In this document: positions 55,891 to 64,000 of the stretch, in pieces | Layout of the letters: the number at the start of each line of letters is the position of its first letter | Position numbering within the stretch: the first letter of the stretch is position 1 | Source of the DNA: Bryum argenteum | Taxonomy: Eukaryota; Streptophyta; Bryopsida; Bryales; Bryaceae | DNA length: 64,000 nucleotides | Direction of reading: 5' to 3' | Assembly (NCBI GenBank): GCA_037043015.1 | Contig: CM073326.1 | Span: forward strand, 14,392,345 to 14,456,344 | Translations under genes and position numbers: made by a program | The notes under the pieces: model-generated | Told to the model about the DNA's origin: nothing | Databases searched by the model: none | Seen by the model: only the letters and a program-made list of their open reading frames with translations

Positions 55891-58621
55891 TAGAAAACAT
55901 CATTGCCTTCTTATAGGAATCCATACCATTATTGAATGCTTTTTTCTAAAAGGAAGTAATTGAACATGTCCAGATAAGAGTTACTCAACCTGGTCCACCT
56001 CTGGAAAAGGAAATAATCAAACAAGTCTATCATCTTACGCAACCTCTTCCAAGTCACCTACCTCCACCTACCTTCTACTTTGTGAACCTTTATCTTTCGT
56101 ACCATCCAACCTACACATCGTGCAAACGTCTGACTCACCAACTTAGCCCAGTTATGGAGATTGACCACCCTCCAACCTACACATCGTGCAACGTCACCAA
56201 CTTAGCCCAGTTATGGAGATTCACCAACATCAAGTGTTGCTTTTTATAGAAGATAACTCAGCTTGTTGAGGATTCACGCAACCTTCACATCAATCATGCA
56301 AGAAAATGTTGGGCAACATGTTCAAATCACGTCATTGTCCCTTTTTACCAGTCAACCATACATAGAACAATTTCTGATTAACTTCTTGCTAAAACATGAC
56401 TTAACATCGAATCGCATGAGGTTGTATACACATAACTTAAAACTACATTGTAACTTGTAGTTACTAGATATGAGTAACATGATTACTAGTTTTATCACCG
56501 AGAATGAGATCAATTGCTAAGCCACCACATACCTTCACAATTTTGTAAAGATCATTATCTCAAGTATACCTCTGAAACAACACTACATCACAGTTTGGGA
56601 GCTAAGACCTGTTCTCAACTTGCACAAGAGTCTGTTGGGATGTGTTAGAATATATGTATGTGTTAGAATATATGTATGAAAAGGTATAAAAACGAGGTCA
56701 TCCTGTGTGAGGATTGAAATAATCCTCAAAGCGTTCACCATGAGTTCCGTTTTCATAGAGAAAGTTGCATGTGAAATGTGTCGGTGGAATGTGTATATCA
56801 TTGTAACTTCTGCAAAATGCTTGAAGTCGAATGATACGAGAAACATTGATCCATTCCCAATGTATTCTTATATATTTATATTTGAGATTCCTTCCACTTA
56901 GGAATCATGTATCTGCTTATCTCGAAGGGGTTGAACAATCTTCCTCTTGCAAATGAATACTGCATTTTTGAAGCTCCTGTATCGCAGACTTCTACAGTGA
57001 GTTCGTTAGCCTCCACTCTTGCGTGTCTTTCTCAGACTTTGATGTGGAAGACTCGTGTGTTGCTACATCTTCAGTTTATGTAAATACCCATCATAGTAAA
57101 AATGATTTCTTCCTCTTTACTGCAGATACTACATGTATGTGAAGCAATTCAAACAGATTCTGAAGTGAACTGCGTTCATTAATGACTCTTCCAAATATGA
57201 AGGTTCTAAATGAATTGCAGAAGCTGATTAGAATCTGTGAAGTGATTCATTGGCACTTTCGTGAAGCAATAACAGTGGGAGTCTTCATAGTTACCTTCTC
57301 TATGTAACACACATATGAACTTTTGTGCGTTATTGGTGACAACTCTAAGATCAATGAGAAATGTTGGTTTTGTGGTGCGAAAGAAGAGCAAGCATAAAGT
57401 GGGTAATTTACTAAGAGTTGACGATTGGTACAGTGGTGTAAGTGAAAGTTGTTCAACTATACAACAACATATTTGGTGTCTAATTCTATATATGAATAAT
57501 GTGATTCAAGAACAATGAAAGATAATGCACTTTTGCGGAATGTTTTTGTTGTCACTGTAGTTATCCAAAATTGCGAGGAGATTTGAACATGTGGAGGTTG
57601 AGTTGATGTGGCGTAACCGGTGTTCTCTCTTGGAATACCAATGATAATAAAACTCTTCGATCTCCAGCGTGATTTTACAAGATTGATTCCAGAAATCACG
57701 TTGTAAAAATCACATTGGAAATCGAGAAGTCCTATCACCAACTTGAGTCGTCTTGTACCTGGTTGAGAAGTTTCAAAAGAAGAACTACAAGCACTGAGTA
57801 AATGTGTAACCTTCAACTCTAGCTTGCTATTCAAGAACCATTTGAGTATAAGGTTCCTCGCCGCTTATCACCCCCTCTCACTTTCTAGTCTCACAGTCGG
57901 CTCTCACCTCAGACTTTCTAGAGCTAATGTCCTCAAACCTCCTACTCTTTACTCCTCACACCTCCTACTCTCTACTCTCTTCACTCGTCTCCTGTCATCA
58001 TTGCCTTCTCATAGGAATCAAGACCATTATTGAATGCCTCTTACAAAAGGCAATAATTGAGCCCGTCCGATACTTACGCAACCTCTTCCAATATAGAAAG
58101 AGGAAATATTTGAACTAGTTCGAAACTTACGCAACCTGTACCAATGCTCCTTCAACTCACCTTTTACTTTCTGAACCTTTATCTCACGCAACCTCAAACT
58201 CACACATCATTCAGCTAAGGCAACTTACAAAGCAAAGGAATAAAAAAAATGATAGCATGTATAAAGGAATTCAAACAATTATTGACTTTTTGTTTCCTAA
58301 AACAAAATAATTGAGCTTGCTAAGAACTTACACAACCTTCGCATCAATCATACACGTGAAGGTTGGGTGACATGTTCAAATGAGGTCAACTTTGTTTGTG
58401 CTTTTCTACTATTCAACCATATACAAATGACTATAAATCTACTTCGAACTAAAGTACTCTCACTTTCACAATGAGGTTAACATGAGTTCCCAATGAAAAT
58501 TTATGTGTTGCAATAGTGTAGTCACACTGCACTTCCAGCTACACTCTTGTCCACTTTGCATTTGTTTGATGTATCACTGATATTCATTCCAATGCATTTT
58601 CCACGTTGAGATATTTGAGAT

Positions 58622-58909
58622 TTGAGATTCTTCCAATTAGGAATCATGTTCCTACAAGGAGAACTTGTCTTGAAGGGATTAAAGATTCATACTCCTGCAG
58701 AGAAATACTTGATTCTGAAACTACTGTACCACTTCAACAGTGAGTTGATTAGATTAGCCTCACACATCCACGCCAGCACTGGTCCCTCCTGGTGGTGTGC
58801 AGACGACTTTCATGTAAAGAATGGTGCACTTGACAATTGCAAGGCTCAGTTTCCAACCACGATCGATTGGAAATTAGAAGGGTTAAGAAAAGAGAAGATT
58901 GAAGCTTAG
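58622..58909 (+). other. Exon-like open frame, 95 codons, unknown
   Basis: The frame includes FLQGELVLKGLKIHTPAEKY, FNSELIRLASHIHASTG and WWCADDFHVKNGALDNCKA, and ends EGLRKEKIEA. Its unit-1 partner keeps the same frame on both sides of a MITE, which hints at past coding constraint. No domain was recognised; the start codon and any upstream exons are uncertain. Confidence 0.35.
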
Positions 58910-59675
58910 TGTTATTCATTACAAGCGTATGTAGCCGCCAACAAGGAACTGATTAGTTTGGACGATTTAGTATCACGTGTACTGCATAGAAAGTGATATA
59001 AAGTTAACCTCCTCAATAATGGTTCATCTTTCAGCATGGTAAATCTGCAGTGGAGTTCACCAGTCAACACATGGTACTTACTAGAGTAAGTAGAAATTCT
59101 GAACCAGCATAAAATAGGGTAAATACAACAATTTTGGGGCACTTAAGTCATTCATTATACTTATAAGTCATTCAATTTTGGGGCACTTAAGTCATTCATT
59201 ATACAGAGTCATGATACGTGGGGCCTACTATTTTTCAGTGATTAGCAAATACAAGGAACAATGATTCCTGTTTTTATAATATTAACAATCACTTACATAT
59301 TAGTTACAAATTTTAAGAGTGACTAACAGAGGTACACCTGTAGTCATTCCCCCTGTAGTCATTCCCCACACCTGTAGTCATTCACCCTACTCCATGTATA
59401 TATGAGGAACATAGTATCCAATGGAATCTTCATTCTGTCCGATTGTGGGGGCCGTTTGGATTCAGGTTCTCTTCCCCTAGACTCTTCTAGATATTGTAGG
59501 TGTTCCTAGATGTAGACAACGAGTACATTGGAAATCAAACGTCACAGCCTATTATGTACCTTCTGCAAGTGGACCACTTTTTTTTTAGTGTGGCTCCATT
59601 TCCAAGCAGTCCACCTTACTACAGGAAGGAAATTAGTGCGGAAACGTTACCGTGATGAATATACTAAAGTATATG

Positions 59676-60122
59676 CTTACCCACAAACGTACTGTGCACG
59701 TTTTCATTTCAACAACGAAACCGTCGAAAACGACTCTGTCCTCGTTCAGTACGAAAACAAACTTCAAAACGACAACCATCACAGACATCAAGATGTTGCC
59801 GAAGCTTCAAAAAATGTTATTCAAGGTTCGAAAACAGCAGCAGCGATGGTGATGGATGATCCACCACATGACGGGTCCTTACTAACTAAGAGCTTCCAAC
59901 TACAACGTACCTCTCAACTTTTCTACTCTTCTATACAAGTCGCATGACCACGATTCTATCAAAATCAATGATACATGATTGCAGCAAAGTCAGGATCTGT
60001 CAAGGCTTGAAACACAAACTGACTCGTAAAGTGAGGCTTAGAACACAAAAGGGTCTTTTTGTATAAATCCAAGAGGCACGGTAATGAAAACAACAACAGG
60101 AATATTACACAGTCGGTGGTGA
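59676..60122. other. Downstream region of the bZIP gene, no separate gene
   Basis: Probably contains the bZIP 3' untranslated region on the minus strand. A plus-strand frame (59528-59947) crosses the end of the duplicated unit and lacks support. Confidence 0.45.
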
Positions 60123-61780
60123 TTATGCGGCATTCAGGCACTCCGTGAAGGAGCCGAACCAGTCTTCTGGCAGGAGATTGGAAATTTCTTCCCCACCAAG
60201 GCAAACGTCGAACTGATCGGAGTCGATTGCGTCGACCATCTCCTGGAAAAGGTCGCTGCTGGAGATGGAGTGTTTTACGGACTCTTTCTCTGGAGTTTCC
60301 CCTCCTACCTGCAAGCAAGTTGGTTTGTCAGTCAATTGCGTGCACAGAAAGTAATAATGGAAAGGTTGGTGCTGGAAAGGGAGTTACCATGTTGTCACTT
60401 GTGTTGCTTTCATCGCCAGAGTCCGAATGGAGATGGCGAGCTGCTTCAAGCTCTTTGCTTAAATCTGCCACTTTCTTCGCTAACTCGTTCTTTTCTGCCT
60501 CGAATCTCTTCGCCAGTTGCTCGGCTATCTTTGACCTGCGAGAAAGTGTCGCGTTCTCCAACCGCAACTGCGCAGTCTGCAGAGAATGTCGGTATTTGTA
60601 AGCAATAAGTATCGGAATAGCAGTATGAGTTTTTGCAGTGGGAAATGGTGTAAGGAAGAAACGAAAACTGGGTTCTTCTGTTGAAAGTGTGGTACCAGAA
60701 TCTCAAGCTCGTCAAGACGCTCTTGCTTCCTTTGCCTGGATCTTTGCGCTGAAGCACGATTTGAGGACATCCTGCGTCACAAAAGCTTTAGAACATTAGA
60801 AACTCCCCCTTTGCTATGCCCTGCGCTTATTTCGGCTTCATTTCTCATTTATTAACCAATTAAAACCTGATATGAGAAAAAAAAGAAAAAAGAGACACGT
60901 CTTTACCATCTACACAATACCTTCTTTCATGCTATGTACAGATATGAGTGTCAAAAGGGGGGTCCGATAAGCGGGAACCGCTTATGCTTCATATGGCTAG
61001 GCGTGTCTCCCTGTTCATTATACACCGTAGATCACTTCCAAAATGTTAGTGATGGAAGATCACTTCTGTGGCCATGCCAGGGCAGAACACACTCTACCGA
61101 CGACAATACGAAATCTTCCCACGAAAAACTAAACATCAGGAAGAGAGAACGAGAAAATAAGACGAGAAGGAAGGGCGTAGTACCTTCGTTTTCGTTTGTC
61201 GTCGATGAGGACGGGGGTGCCGTCGTCCATTTCGGAGTCATGTTGGGCATGGCTAACAGATTCTTTCACAGCCGACTTGCGAGCTTTCCTGCTCTTGCAT
61301 ACCGATTTTTTTTCTTCAACAGGCTCGTCAGCTGCGACAGTCTTCTCGAGGACGTCGGTGGTATCCACGACGCCGAAGTCGTCCTTGATGCAATCGAACC
61401 ATGTGGAGAGGGAACCAGTCGAGGCAAAAGCGTCGGCTTCGACGATATCCACATCCTCGCTGTCATCGAACCGCTTCCCGACGATATCCGCTAACACATC
61501 GTCCGATATCTCCAAAGGCTCTCCTAGCACATCGACGTTGTACCCAGACTGCTCTTGTTCTTCCTTTTTGCTGCTATCATCGGGTATCTGATAGCACTGA
61601 TTCCTAAGCACCCGCACAACACATAATCAGCTTCGTGCCCCAATCCCAAACCCCCAACACCAACATTGCTAAAATCTAACGAAAGTCTAAGAAAACTAAC
61701 ACAGAAGTCCAAGAGGCTTACCGGAGGAGAGCGGGCACGGAAATCGCGGCCCGTTTCTCACTGAAGTTGCCATGACACAT
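60123..61780 (-). CDS. bZIP transcription factor (five coding exons, 309 aa)
   Basis: Minus-strand coding exons are 61722-61780, 61184-61603, 60696-60771, 60388-60576 and 60123-60308. All four introns (118, 412, 119 and 79 bp) are GT-AG and preserve the frame. The protein begins MCHGNFSEKR, has an acidic N-terminal region (about 25-110), a Lys/Arg-rich linker, then the bZIP: KRKRRMSSNRASAQRSRQRK with Asn164-x7-Arg172-x9-Leu182 exactly as the family requires. Zipper heptads are Leu182, Leu189, Leu196, Ala203, Phe210, Leu217, Leu224. The acidic C-terminus (about 248-309) ends PEDWFGSFTECLNAA and may activate transcription. By family it binds DNA as a dimer in the nucleus. An intron falls inside the basic region just before Met161. 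The start at 61780 was chosen because the alternative ATG at 61773 cannot join exon 2 in frame. The subgroup is not assigned; the SNR-SA-RSR-RKQ pattern is nearest to C/G/S-type plant bZIPs. Confidence 0.88.
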
Positions 61781-62400
61781 TGTGCTGATCCACGATCAAA
61801 AACCTTAACCGTCTCTGCAACACAACAGACACAAAAAAGTGTCGATCAGAAACAAGCCGATCAGCTATGGACCACAGACCCACATCAATCAACAGTCCTT
61901 GGCCTTCCTGCCTTCCTGCCGTCCAAGACCCTATTGAATATACCTAAACCATATATCAATCAAAGCACGCACCTTTGGAAACGCCGTCCGCAGTACGCAA
62001 GTACAAACGAAACACCCCAACGTGTATCTGCCACTTTTGAAACGCCTTAGTTTGTGGTCTCTAGTAAGATGGTACTACGGCTGCAGTACGAGTAGGTACT
62101 ACTATGATCGGATGATCGATCAATGGGGCTCACACAGGATTTCTAAGTCCTTGAATAATCTACAGAGAACACGAATTCCTCTACCAGTCATATGATGATA
62201 CTACTACGATCGAGAGAGAATGTAAACTTACGAGCAGCGCTTTCGATCTATCTATCAATGCATTGGGTTGTAGCGAGAAGGAGAACGAAGGAGAAAAAGA
62301 AAGCGGCGATGGTGGGGGGTTGCATTGGTGGGCTGCATGGCCTCCACTATGATGCGCGATCATACAGGCATCTGGTCCCGGGCTGTCTGTCTCTGTCCAG
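61781..62400 (-). promoter_or_regulatory. bZIP 5' leader with a 417-bp intron
   Basis: On the minus strand GCTC|GTAAGT at 62232/62231 is a strong donor and TTGTGTTGCAG at 61815 a strong acceptor, leaving a 34-base leader piece before the ATG. The upstream leader exon is C/T-rich (about 62233-62320), as expected near a transcription start, and holds a two-codon upstream frame ATG CAT TGA. The start site is not defined. Confidence 0.55.
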
Positions 62401-62521
62401 GTTCACGGCTGATGACTGCATCTTTCTTCGTCGGTTCCTGGCAGTATCGTTCGTTCGTTCGCCTTCGTATCCCACGTCGAATTCTGGGTCCTGGACTTCG
62501 TTCGTTCTATCGGAGTGTACT

Positions 62522-62625
62522 CCACGTCTGATTCTCGTTCGACCTAGTACTTTCGAGAGTATTCATTCGTTTGTCCACGTCAGATTCTCGTCCGATCTAG
62601 TACGTTCGAGAGTGTTCATTCGTTT
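62522..62625. repeat. 52-bp tandem repeat, two units
   Basis: Units start CCACGTCTGATTCTCG and end CATTCGTTTGT; a weaker third unit may precede at 62471. It lies upstream of the bZIP gene. Confidence 0.8.
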
Positions 62626-62637
62626 GTACGTTCGTCC

Positions 62638-62840
62638 ATGGAGGTCGGTGGGTTGTTTTGGTGTACGATCGTTCGTCTGACAGTTACCTTGACAGTGTCA
62701 GTACATTTGGTAAGCTCATATCGATTGCTTTGGAACACTTTCCTAATTCGGACTGTTCTTTCCCTTTTGGGAACCCTAATCAATGAATCTGCTTTTGAGT
62801 TCAAAGCCACTTTAACGAGGAAAAGGTAGGTTTTATCTTC
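62638..62840 (+). repeat. Dispersed repeat, partner at 5119-5340
   Basis: Same order of blocks as the left copy, including GTCAGTACATTTGGTAAG and CCTAATCAATGAATCTGCTT. No supported gene. Confidence 0.6.
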
Positions 62841-64000
62841 TTTTTCGTCTTATTAGACGCAAGATAAATGTAACAAGAATTAGGTAGAAAACATGAAAAA
62901 ATTATTATATGTTAGAAGGTAGGCTGAAAATATTCAAAATGGTGAAAATTGCAAACATCAACTAGGAGAGCAATTACTTTTTGAATATTCTAAATTGCTC
63001 TGATGGGTGTACATTGATGTAAAGGAGTTGAGTTCATTCTCATATCTATTATATTCGTCCAAAGTCAAGACTCCTAAACCTGTAGGTGTGTAGGTGTCCG
63101 GAATTTTGAAATTGAACATCTTGGATGACAAGCTAAGCTTTGAAAAAGCTATAATGTTTTTAACAAATATCCATATTTGACTTCATTCAAACATGTTGGT
63201 GGAACTCATTCCAATAGAAATATCCTTATTTTGGTAAATGCCATCTCTTCATCACTCTTCGAAGGGTTTAGAGAGAGAAAAAAAATGCTTTTCAGAATCT
63301 CCTCATTAAGATGCATTCAAAAATATAGCTATTTTTTCACACAGAATCTATGGGGAGGTGTAACGTAATTTTGAATTTGCTCTTTGGAATCTTTGGGACC
63401 TTGAGACCTAGCCAAATGATTCCTTTGTTGAATTGGAACTCAATATAAGTCAAATCTCATATTTTCCCAAGGACATTTGCACATGCATACAGTGACAAAC
63501 AAAACGGAGTACAATTATGACTCACCTCCATTCAAAAAATCATATCATAAGCATAAGTGAGCCAAATTCAAATGTGTCTAAACAAAAATTGTAGTACATA
63601 ATTTGCACAATTTAGAATGAAGCCAACTTTCTTGTGCATTGCCTGTAAGGTAATGCCAAACATCACCTTGAACATGTATATGCCTTTCATCAACAAAAAT
63701 CAACATTTGTGTGCTTAAAATAATATTCAAATTATGAAAAAACAAATGATTATTGTAAATATGGCACATAATAATCCTCTATGGAATTGATAGCACGCAA
63801 TGTTAGTGGGCTTTACAAATGACCTATACAAATCAATATTGGCCATTATTGCATGTATTTCATTTTTTATTTGAAATGTTTTCAATCTTGAATAAAATCC
63901 TTTATAACTTGATTGTTTATATTGGGATGATGTGATGATTTTCTTATTCAACCCTATTGATGTTCCAATGATGATTGATGAAAGCTTTCCATCTACTACA
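62841..64000. other. AT-rich intergenic DNA, no gene seen
   Basis: No domain, RNA gene or clear transposon terminus was recognised; the short open frames are consistent with chance. Confidence 0.6.

Larger units (their letters stand above)
53946..59675. repeat. 6.27-kb tandem duplication, unit 2
   Basis: Co-linear with 47673-53945 and lacking the two TTAA MITEs of unit 1. Similarity ends around GAATATACT near 59665. Confidence 0.85.

Noticed and set aside
59528-59947. 139-codon plus-strand open frame
   Set aside because: Starts in the degenerate end of the duplicated unit, where its partner at 53780-53900 is not open, and continues into the bZIP downstream region; no motif recognised.
60934-61591. 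Plus-strand open frames opposite bZIP exon 2
   Set aside because: Antisense to a well-supported coding exon and its introns.
62192-62680. 162-codon plus-strand open frame
   Set aside because: Opposite the bZIP leader and through a tandem repeat rich in TTCG; no domain.
1-64000. tRNA, rRNA, CRISPR or prokaryotic operon features
   Set aside because: None recognised; the spaced repeats are minisatellites without CRISPR spacing, and the gene structure is eukaryotic.

Overview
This is nuclear DNA of a land plant. The evidence is a single-exon receptor-like kinase with a wall-associated-kinase type ectodomain, a plant-style bZIP gene with GT-AG introns, and long AT-rich intergenic stretches full of small inverted-repeat transposons. 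Several features (TTAA-flanked elements, a Crypton-like relic, sparse genes) would suit a bryophyte or another non-seed plant, but the species cannot be fixed from the window.

Layout. (1) 1-957: the N-terminal part of a receptor kinase on the minus strand, running off the left edge. (2) 958-7000: no convincing gene; several transposon-like repeats. (3) 7538-8293: first of five copies of an unrecognised two-exon small-protein gene, all on the minus strand. (4) 8847-11227: decayed gene for a Crypton/DUF3504-type tyrosine recombinase with in-frame stops. (5) 11.2-17 kb: repeats and MITEs only. (6) 17053-30110 and 32426-43565: two copies of one large tandem segmental duplication, each carrying two small-protein genes. 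Almost every length difference between them is a transposon present in one copy and absent from the other, so target-site duplications can be read directly. (7) 45716-47755: complete receptor-like kinase, a paralogue of the left-edge gene pointing away from it. (8) 47673-59675: a 6.27-kb tandem duplication beginning inside the last codons of that kinase gene, with exon-like fragments of an unrecognised gene and CT-rich minisatellites. (9) 60123-61780: five-coding-exon bZIP transcription factor on the minus strand. (10) 62.4-64 kb: tandem and dispersed repeats, then AT-rich DNA with no gene.

Functionally, only the two receptor kinases (plasma-membrane signalling) and the bZIP factor (nuclear transcription) look like ordinary host genes. 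The most unusual content is the dense family of TTAA-targeting, CCC-starting inverted-repeat elements (piggyBac-like by target and termini), the five-copy small-protein family with conserved frame, and the tyrosine-recombinase relic. Exon boundaries were worked out by eye from splice signals and frame and have not been checked against transcripts.
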